DNA from: Euryarchaeota archaeon Ods02
GTDB lineage: Archaea; Halobacteriota; Halobacteria; Halobacteriales; Halorutilaceae
Assembly (NCBI GenBank): GCA_028751075.1
Contig: JAQZDA010000010.1
Span: 1-64,000 of the forward strand
DNA: 64,000 nucleotides
Direction: 5' to 3'
The notes under the pieces were generated by a model. That model was given only the letters and a program-made list of their open reading frames with translations. It made no database searches and was not told where the DNA came from. A program made the translations under genes and the position numbers. This document shows, piece by piece, positions 53,075 to 60,820 of the stretch (positions within the stretch are counted from its first letter, which is position 1; every line of letters begins with the position of its first letter).

Positions 53075-53725
53075 TCACTGTATCCGCTCCACGAGCCTCC
53101 GGCTGTTCCCGTCCACCACGTCGACGGCGCGCTCACGTGACAGTCCCGCGAGCCGAGCTATCTCGACCGCGCGATCCCTGGATACGAAGTCCCGGGGATG
53201 GTGGCTGTCGGTGTTCACCAGGAGGTCGGCGTCGACGTCCTCCGCGACCCGGGCGACGTGGCCGTTCGCGAGACCGTGGCCGCGTCTGCTGGTGAGCTCG
53301 AGGTAGACGTCGTTCTCCGCCGCCAGCCGAGCGTCCTCACGCGAGATCAAGCCCGGATGACCGAGGACGTCCACCCCGGCTTCGACGGCGGCGCGGTTCG
53401 TGCCCTCCTTCACCGGCTCCACCGGCGTCTCACCGTGCGCCACCACGTGGTCGGCGCCCGCAGCCCTGGCGCGTTCGACGACGCTCTCTATCTTCTCCGG
53501 AGGCACGTGAGTTACCTCGACGCCGGCGTAGATCTCGATGTTCGCGGTCTCCTTCGCCTCCAGTGCGCGTTCCACGCAGTCCTCGACGTTGGAGGCGTCG
53601 GCGTGGTCCGTGATGCCGACGGCTGAGAGACCCTGTACCTCCGCCCGTCGGGTGTGTTCCGCCGGCACTAGCTCGCCGTCGCTGGCGAACGTGTGGCTGT
53701 GGAAGTCCACCCATTCAGCGGTCAT
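53075..53725 (-). CDS. PHP-domain phosphatase (histidinol-phosphatase-like)
   Basis: A 216-residue PHP protein with [59 protein letters not shown] and the late [10 protein letters not shown], giving the full set of metal-binding histidines and acids. Euryarchaeal homologues are annotated as histidinol-phosphate phosphatase domain proteins; the true substrate is unproven. It overlaps the srp19 stop by four bases and lies between srp19 and gar1, which hints at an RNA-related role. Confidence 0.85.
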   Translation of the reverse strand: MTAEWVDFHSHTFASDGELVPAEHTRRAEVQGLSAVGITDHADASNVEDCVERALEAKETANIEIYAGVEVTHVPPEKIESVVERARAAGADHVVAHGETPVEPVKEGTNRAAVEAGVDVLGHPGLISREDARLAAENDVYLELTSRRGHGLANGHVARVAEDVDADLLVNTDSHHPRDFVSRDRAVEIARLAGLSRERAVDVVDGNSRRLVERIQ

Positions 53726-54003
53726 CCTTCACTCCTCATGGCGTCGAGGTACGCCGCCACCGCGCGGAGGACGTCGTCCTTCGAGTCGTCGGCGTCGACG
53801 GTGACGCGGCCGGTGTCCTCCCACCAGCTACGGGGGTAGCTCTTGTCGGCTTCGTACTCGAAGTCGTACCCCACCTGCTTCACCGCCTTCGCTATCTCCT
53901 TCGCGTCCGGGGAGTCGACGGCGACGTCCATCGGCACCCTGCGGCCCTCGTCCCGTGACTTCGAGGCGTCGATGTAGGCGGGCCAGATCACTGTCTCGGT
54001 CAT
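53722..54003 (-). CDS. srp19: Signal recognition particle protein SRP19
   Basis: A 93-residue SRP19 that binds the 7S RNA helices 6 and 8 and prepares the SRP54 site. Typical elements are [38 protein letters not shown] and [19 protein letters not shown]. It leads the srp19-PHP-gar1 run. No 7S RNA gene is visible in the window. Confidence 0.94.
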   Translation of the reverse strand: MTETVIWPAYIDASKSRDEGRRVPMDVAVDSPDAKEIAKAVKQVGYDFEYEADKSYPRSWWEDTGRVTVDADDSKDDVLRAVAAYLDAMRSEG

Positions 54004-54042
54004 GTACCGTACCCTACCTCGGGAGGCCTTAACCCGTTTTCG

Positions 54043-54928
54043 CTACAGGAAACCCATGAAGACCTCCAGCGTGGGCGGCAGTATGAAGTAGTAGGTCACG
54101 AGGAGGAATCCGACGCCGAGCACGAGCGCCCACGAAGCCTTCTTGACGCTGTCGAGGAAGACGCCTCGGCTGCAGGCGACGTCGGAGACCACGCAGTCCG
54201 GCGTATCGGGGCCGTCCATCAAGACGACTCCTTCGGGATGCCCGGAACGACCCTGCACCGGTTGCCCGAGCACGTAGACCTCGTCCCCTGGCTCCAGCCG
54301 GCGTTCGCGGTATCTCCGGGGGTTGTCCTTCGGCAGCGAGATAGGTCCGAGCTCTACCTCGTCGTCCTGGCGGTCTAGCTCGTCGTTCCTCCGGAGGTAG
54401 CGGGCGACGTCTTCAGGAGGTTCCTCGCCGCCGTCGACCTCTATGACGTCCTCGTGATTTAGCCGCAGCTCCGCGTTCCCCTGTATCTCGGAGGCCGCGG
54501 GGTCGCCGGTGTCGACGTACACACGCCCGCTTTCGTCGCGGACGTAGAACCCCTTGGCAGCGACTACGTCCTCGACTGTTCTCCAGGCCGCGCTACGGCC
54601 GCTTCGCTGGTACTCCTCCACCATGTGCTTGAACGCCACGCACTCCGTCCGAGACACCAGGGTCTCGAGGGGTTCCTCGGCTTCGACGGTTCCCGTGACC
54701 TCGACGTACTCCGGCTTCGGGGAGAGCCGGGCTTCGCCGGCGTCCGTCGTCGGCGTCCGGAGCACCGTCCACGCGAGCCGGTACTCCAGCAGGGCGCCCA
54801 ATACCAAGACGGGTCCCGCTAAAGTGGTTGAGCCGGAGGCGGCGACGCCGATAGTTGACCAGCAGGGCGCCCAATACCAAGACGAGTCCCGCTAACGCCA
54901 CCGCGGTGGCTATGGCGGCGAGCAGCAT
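54043..54928 (-). CDS. GIDE-like membrane protein, broken by a 73-bp insertion
   Basis: Membrane protein resembling the GIDE domain of eukaryotic membrane E3 ligases and their prokaryotic relatives. An N-terminal TM is encoded from the ATG at 54928 (MLLAAIATAVALAGLVLVLG). The GIDE-like domain (SPKPEYVEVTGTVEAEEPLETLVSRTECVAFKHMVEEY) and a C-terminal TM pair follow in a different frame. A 37-bp direct repeat (54786-54822 and 54859-54895) with 36 unique bases between accounts for the shift. Removing 73 bp restores one 270-codon frame. As it stands, only a TTG at 54807 could start the downstream 254 codons, without the first TM. Confidence 0.75.
54786..54895. repeat. 37-36-37 bp direct repeat inside GIDE-like gene
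   Basis: Two 37-bp copies differ at one base and flank 36 bp of unrelated sequence. The copies encode the end of the N-terminal TM (LAGLVLVLGALL). Net insertion of 73 bp causes a frameshift. Confidence 0.9.
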
Positions 54929-55023
54929 CCAGTTTACGTAGTATTCGACGGCGTCTAAAGCCAGGAGAAACTCGAACGCGTGGATGCCATGTACAGCGAC
55001 AACCACCCCCCGCAACCCCTCCG

Positions 55024-55557
55024 TTACTCGAACTTCTCGCTGTAGAGCTCCATCGAGTGCTCGATGGCGTCGACTGCGGCGTCCCGTCCCCTGAAACCCA
55101 GGGTCTCCGTCTCCTTCCCGGGCTCCAGCGCCTTGTAGGTCTCGAAGAAATGCGATATCTCCTCCTTCAGGTGGTCGTCGACGTCGTCGACGTCCTGTAC
55201 TTCGTCGAAACGCGGGTCCTCCGACGGGACTGCGATGACCTTGTCGTCCTGTTCGCCGTCGTCGTCCATACCCATGAGGCCGACGGGCCGCGCCTCGATG
55301 ACGCAGCCGGGGAACGTCTGATCCTCGACGAGCACGAGGACGTCGAGGGGGTCGTCGTCGTCGTACCACGACCTGGGTATGAAGCCGTAGTCGCTGGGGT
55401 AGTGGACGTTAGAATGCAGGACGCGGTCGAGGACGCATCCTTCGACGTCCTTGTCGTACTCGTACTTGTTGCGCTCGCCCTTCAGGCACTCTACTACGGC
55501 GTGTATCTCCTCCGGCGGGTTCGGTCCGACCTCTATGTCAGTCCATAGGTTCGCCAT
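55024..55557 (-). CDS. ppa: Inorganic pyrophosphatase
   Basis: Soluble family I pyrophosphatase. Typical elements: VVECLKGERNKYEYDKDVEGCVLDRVLHSNVHYPSDYGFIPRSW, the metal-binding DDDDPLDVLVLVEDQTFPG, and DEQDDKVIAVPSEDPRF. C-terminal FFETYKALE also fits. Length 177 is normal. A TATA-like CTTTGTC lies about 27 bp ahead of the ATG. Confidence 0.96.
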   Translation of the reverse strand: MANLWTDIEVGPNPPEEIHAVVECLKGERNKYEYDKDVEGCVLDRVLHSNVHYPSDYGFIPRSWYDDDDPLDVLVLVEDQTFPGCVIEARPVGLMGMDDDGEQDDKVIAVPSEDPRFDEVQDVDDVDDHLKEEISHFFETYKALEPGKETETLGFRGRDAAVDAIEHSMELYSEKFE

Positions 55558-55616
55558 GTACCAGAGGCAGGCTGGATGGACAAAGAGGGTTTCGTTATCT
55601 CATCATCCGCGGTAGA

Positions 55617-55623
55617 GTTAAAC
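55617..55623 (+). promoter_or_regulatory. TATA box for moaC
   Basis: GTTAAAC is centred 27 bp before the moaC ATG. Confidence 0.6.
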
Positions 55624-55646
55624 GAACGGGACAGCCATCTTCGGGT

Positions 55647-56126
55647 ATGACCGATTCGGAGTTCACACATATCGAGGACGACGCCGCCCAGATGGTCGAC
55701 GTCACTGAAAAAGACGACGTGCGGAGGACGTCGACGGCGTCCGGAGTGATACGGCTGCAGCCCGAGACCGTAGCGGCGGTTCGGACGGGGGAAGTCCAGA
55801 AAGGCAACGTTCTGTCGACGGCGCGGGTCGCTGCGATACAGGCGGTGAAGCACACCTGGGAGGACGTACCGATGTGTCATCAGATCCCCGTCACCGATGT
55901 CGACACCGCGTTCGAGGTGATGGACGATGGAGTCAAGGCAACGGTGGAGGTGACGTCGACGGGGAAGACCGGCGTCGAGATGGAGGCGTTGAACGGCGTC
56001 ACACGTGCGCTGCTGACTGTCTGGGACATGGTGAAGAGCGCGGAGAAGGACGAGGACGGACAGTACCCTGAGACAGCGATAGATGAAGTAGGGGTGGAGG
56101 AGAAGCTCAAGGAGGCGGTGGAGTGA
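55647..56126 (+). CDS. moaC: Cyclic pyranopterin monophosphate synthase MoaC
   Basis: Second step of molybdopterin synthesis: converts the MoaA product to cPMP. Signature segments: MVDVTEKDDVRRTSTASG, KGNVLSTARVAAIQAVKHTWEDVPMCHQIPV and GKTGVEMEALNGVTRALLTVWDMVK. Length 159 is standard. It opens the molybdenum-cofactor island of this window; moaA, moaD and moaE are not in the window. Confidence 0.96.
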   Translation: MTDSEFTHIEDDAAQMVDVTEKDDVRRTSTASGVIRLQPETVAAVRTGEVQKGNVLSTARVAAIQAVKHTWEDVPMCHQIPVTDVDTAFEVMDDGVKATVEVTSTGKTGVEMEALNGVTRALLTVWDMVKSAEKDEDGQYPETAIDEVGVEEKLKEAVE

Positions 56127-56160
56127 ACGCCCTCGGACTCCACGTTCTAGCGTACAGGCC

Positions 56161-56929
56161 ATGGTAGACGACCTCCAGATAGATGACATCCAGACGAGGC
56201 ACGAGGTCGACGTCGACGGCGACACCGTAGTCGCAGTCCACCACGAATGCGGGGGCCCCCCGGTGGATCTTCTTCAGCCACGGATTCGTCAGCGACAAGG
56301 AAGGCAGCTACGAGGAAAGGTGTCGGCGCGCGGTCGACGAACGCTTCGACGCCGTCCGTTTCGACCACCGCGGCTGCGGAGAAAGCGACCTCGGGTTCGA
56401 CGCGCAGAACCTGTCGACACGCCTCACCGATCTCGCCGTCGTGGTAGATTACTTCGAGCCCGAGTCCTGTGTACTGTACGGCAGCAGCTTCGGCGGCAAG
56501 GTGGCGCTGCACGCAGCTGCAGACGACCTGCCTCCCGATTCGGCGTCGACGGTCCCTGCCGCCGTCGAAGCTGTAGTGGTCAAGGCTCCGGTGACCTACG
56601 TCGACGCGCTCGAACGGTACGCAGGCGTCGACGGCGGCGCCGCTGGAGATGGCGATGGATACGGCGTGGGTGAGGGCTTCGTCGACGACCTCCGTGGGTA
56701 CGACTTCGACGCGGTGGCCGAAGCACTCGACGTCCCCGTCGCGGTCTACCACGGCCGCGACGATGGAACCGTGCCCGTGAGACACAGCTTCGAGGCGATG
56801 CAGGATCTGTCGACCGACGTCTCATTGCACGCGTACGAAGCCGAGGGACATCGTTTCACGAGATCCGCGGAGCACCGGATGAGGGACTCTATCTTCCGGT
56901 GGCTTGAGGAGGTGCTCGAAGCCGAGTAG
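56161..56929 (+). pseudogene. Alpha/beta hydrolase, frameshifted at a C6 tract
   Basis: Serine hydrolase of the alpha/beta fold. The N-terminal 32 codons (MVDDLQIDDIQTRHEVDVDG) are in one frame. From about 56261 the protein continues in another frame with WIFFSHGFVSDKEGSYEE, FDHRGCGESD, the nucleophile elbow YGSSFGGK and the terminal catalytic histidine in EAEGHRF. The break lies in GGGGGCCCCCC (56251-56261); one C fewer restores a single reading. This is either a homopolymer sequencing error, a real frameshift or a slippery tract. It follows moaC by 34 bases. Confidence 0.85.
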
Positions 56930-56962
56930 TCCTCGAAGGTCGAAGACGCTGATACCCAGTTT

Positions 56963-57391
56963 TCAAACTCCGTAGAACTCGACTTCGCCGTCGTCGGTCA
57001 GCCCTATCTCGACGGCTTCGGCTTCGAACCTTTCGCCGTCGAACCCCTCCGACAACGTGTCGTAGACCGTGGAGTACAGCTCTGGTTTCGAGTGTTCGAC
57101 CTTCACCTGTCTGACGTCGCCGAGGTCGTACACCCTTTCTACGACGTCTTCGATGTGGTCTCCGCGTTCGACCTCGACCCTGTCGCCGGTCCTGATGTAC
57201 TTCGCGAGATCGACGGTGCGTCGGGCTTTCTCGACGTTCTTCCGCGCGGAGTTCGCTATCATGCTGACGTTGGCGGCGCTAGTGCCGAACTCCTCGGCTA
57301 TCTCCCTCTGCGTGTAGCCTTCTTCGAGACGTGCGAGGACCTCGCGCTGTCTCTCCGTGAGGAACGTGTCTTCGGCGTCCGGATGCAACAC
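56963..57391 (-). CDS. tfx: Tfx-family DNA-binding regulator
   Basis: A 142-residue regulator of the Tfx family. The helix-turn-helix (about 10-45) is LTERQREVLARLEEGYTQREIAEEFGTSAANVSMIA. The C-terminal domain ends GLTDDGEVEFYGV. In Methanothermobacter, Tfx binds near the promoter of the molybdenum formylmethanofuran dehydrogenase operon. Here it lies among molybdenum-cofactor genes, so control of molybdoenzyme or cofactor genes is a reasonable inference. It starts with GTG and is divergent from a DUF2061 gene over GGTTAA boxes. Confidence 0.9.
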   Translation of the reverse strand: MLHPDAEDTFLTERQREVLARLEEGYTQREIAEEFGTSAANVSMIANSARKNVEKARRTVDLAKYIRTGDRVEVERGDHIEDVVERVYDLGDVRQVKVEHSKPELYSTVYDTLSEGFDGERFEAEAVEIGLTDDGEVEFYGV

Positions 57392-57394
57392 GTG

Positions 57395-57434
57395 GGTTAA
57401 TCGAGTCCGGTTAACAAAAGCATTTACATTAACC
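57395..57434. promoter_or_regulatory. GGTTAA boxes in the tfx upstream region
   Basis: GGTTAA occurs at 57395-57400 and 57409-57414, with an inverted TTAACC at 57429-57434. They overlap the tfx promoter and precede the DUF2061 TATA-like ATTATATAC (57442-57450). Possible Tfx autoregulatory sites. Confidence 0.4.
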
Positions 57435-57477
57435 GCTACTCATTATATACAACGCCGATGAACGGAGGGCTTCGACC

Positions 57478-57720
57478 TTGATCCGGGCACTGCTGAACCG
57501 GATCCGGAACACCCACGAAGGCCTGGGTCGCTCGATAGTGAAGACCGCTTGCTACCGCGTGCTCATGGTGTTGATAACGATCTTCGTAGCCTTCTTCTTC
57601 ACCGACGACGCCGCAACCTCTGTAGGCATAGGGCTCGCCTCCAACGCCATCAAGACCTTCACGTACTTCGGATACGAGCGACTGTGGGCTCGCATAAGAT
57701 GGGGGTACGGAACCGAATGA
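57478..57720 (+). CDS. DUF2061 membrane protein
   Basis: An 80-residue membrane protein of the DUF2061 family. A basic N-terminus, GRSIVKTACYRVLMVLITIFVAFFFT (TM1), and GIGLASNAIKTFTYFGYERLWARIRWG (TM2) form the usual pattern. It starts with TTG, with GGAGGG nine bases upstream; an overlapping seven-codon ATG frame precedes it. Function unknown. In some bacteria the domain is encoded beside cysteine/sulfur genes, but nothing here tests that. Confidence 0.8.
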   Translation: MIRALLNRIRNTHEGLGRSIVKTACYRVLMVLITIFVAFFFTDDAATSVGIGLASNAIKTFTYFGYERLWARIRWGYGTE

Positions 57721-57745
57721 CTGACACCGAATACCTCCAGTCGAA

Positions 57746-57752
57746 CTTAACA
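57746..57752 (+). promoter_or_regulatory. TATA-like box for moeA1
   Basis: CTTAACA is centred about 27 bp before the moeA1 ATG. Confidence 0.45.
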
Positions 57753-57774
57753 ACGAGGAGCACTTGAAACACGT

Positions 57775-58971
57775 ATGAAACAGGGATTCCGAGAGAACGT
57801 ACCTCTCGACGAAGCCGTCGACAGCTTGCTCGACCTCGTGTCAGCCGTCGCCTCCAGGGAGGTGGATCTCGACGACAGCGTCGGCCGGGTTGCCGCTTGT
57901 CCGGTGGAGGCAGAGCGACCGATGCCACATTACGACCGCGCCGCCATGGATGGATACGCAGTCAAGGCGGAGGACACCCACGAAGCCACGGAGACCAAGC
58001 CCGTTAGCCTCGACGTCGTCGTAGACGAGGTCGGCGCAGGTGAAGCAAGGTACATCCACACGGGGAGCGAGGTACCCGACGGCGCCACCGCTGTGGTACG
58101 CGTGGAACGCACGACCGAGGTCGGAGACACCGTAGAGGTCGAATCCACGCTGTCGCGAGGTGAGAACGTGGCGTACGCCGGAGAGGACGTCGACACAGGT
58201 GAAGCGGTGGTCGAACGCGGCACGAGGATAGGTCCCAGCACCCAGGCGGTGATGCGGTCGGTCGGAGTCGAAACCGTCGAGGTGAGACGGAAGCCGGAGG
58301 TGGCTGTCGTACCCACCGGAGACGAAGTCGTCCAGGGGAACCCCGAACCAGGTGAGGTCGTCGGCACCAACGGCTGGATGGTCGCGGAGTACGTCCACCG
58401 ATGGGGTGGCGACGCCGAGCTCTACGACATCGTCCCCGACGACACGGACCGGCTCGAATCAACTCTCCTGGAAGCGACGTCGGACGCAGACCTCGCCGTC
58501 ACCATCGGAGGCAGCAGCGTAGGCGAAAGAGATCTGCTGCCGAAGGTCGTCGACACCGTCGGAGATATGGAGGTGCACGGCGTCGCGATAAAGCCAGGGC
58601 ATCCCGTTGGGTTCGGAGAGGTAGACGACACGGCGGTTCTGACGCTTCCTGGTTACCCGGTCTCCTGCGTCGTCAACTCCTACGAACTCCTGCGTCCCGC
58701 AGTACATGGGTTGCTCGGAGTCGACGGTGAACCGCAGGCGAAAGCCAGGGCGGTACTTCAGGAGAAGGTGGCGTCGGAGGTCGGTAAACGAACGTACACG
58801 CGCGTGGTGCTCGACGAAGAAGACGGTAAGCTGGCTGCGTGTCCGTTACGGACGAAGGGAGCAGGTGTTCTTTCGAGCGTCTCCAGATGTGATGGCTTCC
58901 TGGTGACGCCGGAGAGCCGCGAGGGATACAGCGCAGGAGAAGAGGTCGATGTAGAGTTATGGAGGGCGTAA
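57775..58971 (+). CDS. moeA: Molybdopterin molybdenumtransferase MoeA (copy 1)
   Basis: Inserts molybdate (or tungstate) into adenylylated molybdopterin. Recognisable segments: MPHYDRAAMDGYAVKAEDT, VPDGATAVVRVE, VAVVPTGDEVV, the TIGGSSVGERDLLPKVV loop and KPGHPVGFGEV...TLPGYPVSCVVNSY. The C-terminal domain IV spans about 325-398. Length 398 is standard. It is followed after one base by a second MoeA, a pairing common in archaea that may separate Mo from W or two reaction steps. Confidence 0.95.
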   Translation: MKQGFRENVPLDEAVDSLLDLVSAVASREVDLDDSVGRVAACPVEAERPMPHYDRAAMDGYAVKAEDTHEATETKPVSLDVVVDEVGAGEARYIHTGSEVPDGATAVVRVERTTEVGDTVEVESTLSRGENVAYAGEDVDTGEAVVERGTRIGPSTQAVMRSVGVETVEVRRKPEVAVVPTGDEVVQGNPEPGEVVGTNGWMVAEYVHRWGGDAELYDIVPDDTDRLESTLLEATSDADLAVTIGGSSVGERDLLPKVVDTVGDMEVHGVAIKPGHPVGFGEVDDTAVLTLPGYPVSCVVNSYELLRPAVHGLLGVDGEPQAKARAVLQEKVASEVGKRTYTRVVLDEEDGKLAACPLRTKGAGVLSSVSRCDGFLVTPESREGYSAGEEVDVELWRA

Positions 58972-58972
58972 C

Positions 58973-60787
58973 GTGAGGAAGGAGTTCCGCGACCTCGCCT
59001 CACTAGCTGAAGCCAGAGAGGTCGCCCAGGAGCTGACTCCGGAACCCACTGTGGAGGAAGTAGATATCGAGGACGCAGGAGGCATGGTGTTAGCGGAGAC
59101 TCTGAGGTCGCCGAAGGACGTACCGGGTTTCGACCGGTCGAAGATGGACGGCTACGCGTTGCAGGCGGAGGACACGTACGACGCCGACGAGGAATCTCCG
59201 GCGGAGCTCGAGTTAGCTGGGTCGGTGTCCGCGGGCGAAACCCCTGATCTCTCCGTCTCTACTGGGGTGGCTGTCGGGATAGCGACCGGTGCACCTATCC
59301 CGGAAGGCGCTGACGCGGTCGTACCTGTGGAGCGGACGGAAGCTGAGGACGACGTAGTACTCGTGCGTACGTCTCTCGCGCCAGGCGACCACGTGATGTA
59401 CGCGGGAAGCGACGTAGCCGCGGGCGAGAGAGCGCTTTCCAGTGGCACCTTGCTGACGCAGAGGGAGATAGGTCTCGCCGCCGCCACAGGTCGGGCGAAG
59501 CTCCCTGTCTACCGGCAGCCGAAGGTAGCTGTCGTCAGCACCGGCGACGAGCTCGTACGGCCGCCAGGCGTTCTCGATTCAGGTCAGATACACGACTCAA
59601 ACACGTACTCCGTCGCCGCGGCGGTGGAGTCCGCGGGAGGTGAAGCCAGGATCTACCCCCACGTTGGAGACGACTACGGCAGGATGGTGGAGGTTATAGC
59701 GGAAGCGGCAGCCGAATGCGACCTAGTGCTGTCGAGCGGCTCCACGAGCGCGAGCGACGAGGATGTGGTGTACCGCGTCGTCGAAGACGAAGGCAGCCTC
59801 CTGCTTCACGGCGTCAGCCTGAAGCCAGGGCGGCCGACGGTGTTCGGCAGCGTCGACGAGACGTCTTTCGTCGGGCTGCCAGGCAACCCCATCAGCGCGC
59901 TCTCTGTCTACCGTATGTTCGTCGAAGGCATGATCAGGGAGGCCGCGGGTCTGCCGCGTGAACCCGAGACACGGACCGTCGACGCGTCCTTCGCAGCCGA
60001 GGTTCGCACCGAAGGCGGCCGCACACGTATCCTACCTGTCGGAATGGTGGAGGATGGCTCCGGCGACTTACTGGCTTACTCGGTCGACCGCGGCAGCGGT
60101 GCCACGACGTCTCTCACCCTCGCCGACGGCTACGTAACCGTGGAATCCGAGACCAACTACGTCGACAGAGGAGAACCCGTCGAGGTCTCTGTGTTCGCCG
60201 ACGGCTCTCCACCGTCGGTGCTAGGGGCGGGTGAAGCCGACGCAGCTGTCGCTTCCGCTCTGGAGGTGGTGGACTCCCGATGGCTCGACGTCAGCTCTCG
60301 GGAGGCCGCACGCCGGCTTCGGGACGGCGTCGTCGACGTCGCCGTGGTGGCGTTGTCCAGCGAGGACCTCGACTCGCTCGGCGTATCGAGCTACAGCAGA
60401 CACAGCAGCTACCGACGACTCGTCGGGTTCGCGGGCGACCCGGAAGACGCGGAGGTATATGGAGTGGTGCCGGAGGGTTACGGCTTGAGAGGCTGGTTCG
60501 AGGACGAGGTATCCACGGACGCGGACGTCCGGGTTTACCGTTCGGAGGAGGGCGCGTACAACGCCGCCGAAGACGGAGAAGTGGATGCTGCCGCGGTCGG
60601 AGCGGACGTCGTCCCTAAAGACGGAGCCTTCGAACAGAGGGGGTGGCTCGACGTGGACCTGCTGGTCGCGGACGACAGACGGACGAAGTCAGGTGTCCAG
60701 CAGATGCTCGCAGCTGTAGACCCTGACGAATCAGATGGGTTCGAAGGACTTCAGGTCCCTGGAGATATTGGTGACGACACCGGATAG
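58973..60787 (+). CDS. moeA2: MoeA copy 2 fused to a periplasmic-binding-type domain
   Basis: A 604-residue MoeA. Residues about 1-405 are the transferase: FDRSKMDGYALQAEDT, GAPIPEGADAVVPVER, VAVVSTGDELV, KPGRPTVFGSV, GLPGNPISALSVYR. The loop usually GGxSVG reads SSGSTSASDED, so it differs from copy 1. The C-terminal 190 residues form a PBP-like domain (GEADAAVASALEVV to KSGVQQMLAAV) as in archaeal MoeA-PBP proteins, which may sense molybdate or cofactor. GTG start one base after moeA1. Confidence 0.93.
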   Translation: MRKEFRDLASLAEAREVAQELTPEPTVEEVDIEDAGGMVLAETLRSPKDVPGFDRSKMDGYALQAEDTYDADEESPAELELAGSVSAGETPDLSVSTGVAVGIATGAPIPEGADAVVPVERTEAEDDVVLVRTSLAPGDHVMYAGSDVAAGERALSSGTLLTQREIGLAAATGRAKLPVYRQPKVAVVSTGDELVRPPGVLDSGQIHDSNTYSVAAAVESAGGEARIYPHVGDDYGRMVEVIAEAAAECDLVLSSGSTSASDEDVVYRVVEDEGSLLLHGVSLKPGRPTVFGSVDETSFVGLPGNPISALSVYRMFVEGMIREAAGLPREPETRTVDASFAAEVRTEGGRTRILPVGMVEDGSGDLLAYSVDRGSGATTSLTLADGYVTVESETNYVDRGEPVEVSVFADGSPPSVLGAGEADAAVASALEVVDSRWLDVSSREAARRLRDGVVDVAVVALSSEDLDSLGVSSYSRHSSYRRLVGFAGDPEDAEVYGVVPEGYGLRGWFEDEVSTDADVRVYRSEEGAYNAAEDGEVDAAAVGADVVPKDGAFEQRGWLDVDLLVADDRRTKSGVQQMLAAVDPDESDGFEGLQVPGDIGDDTG

Positions 60788-60820
60788 GGGGCTACGCCTA
60801 AGGGGTAGGCTACCTACTAG

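Noticed and set aside
53075-53725. RNase P protein Rpp30 as identity of the PHP protein
   Set aside because: Rpp30 has lost the metal-binding PHP residues and differs in length. Here the full PHP metal ligand set and HVPP...GETPVEP segments match the histidinol-phosphatase-like group.
54593-55369. Frame of 258 codons overlapping ppa and the GIDE-like gene
   Set aside because: Its middle (MLLAAIATAV...) is the true N-terminus of the broken GIDE-like gene; the rest on both sides is out-of-frame sequence of ppa and of the GIDE domain.
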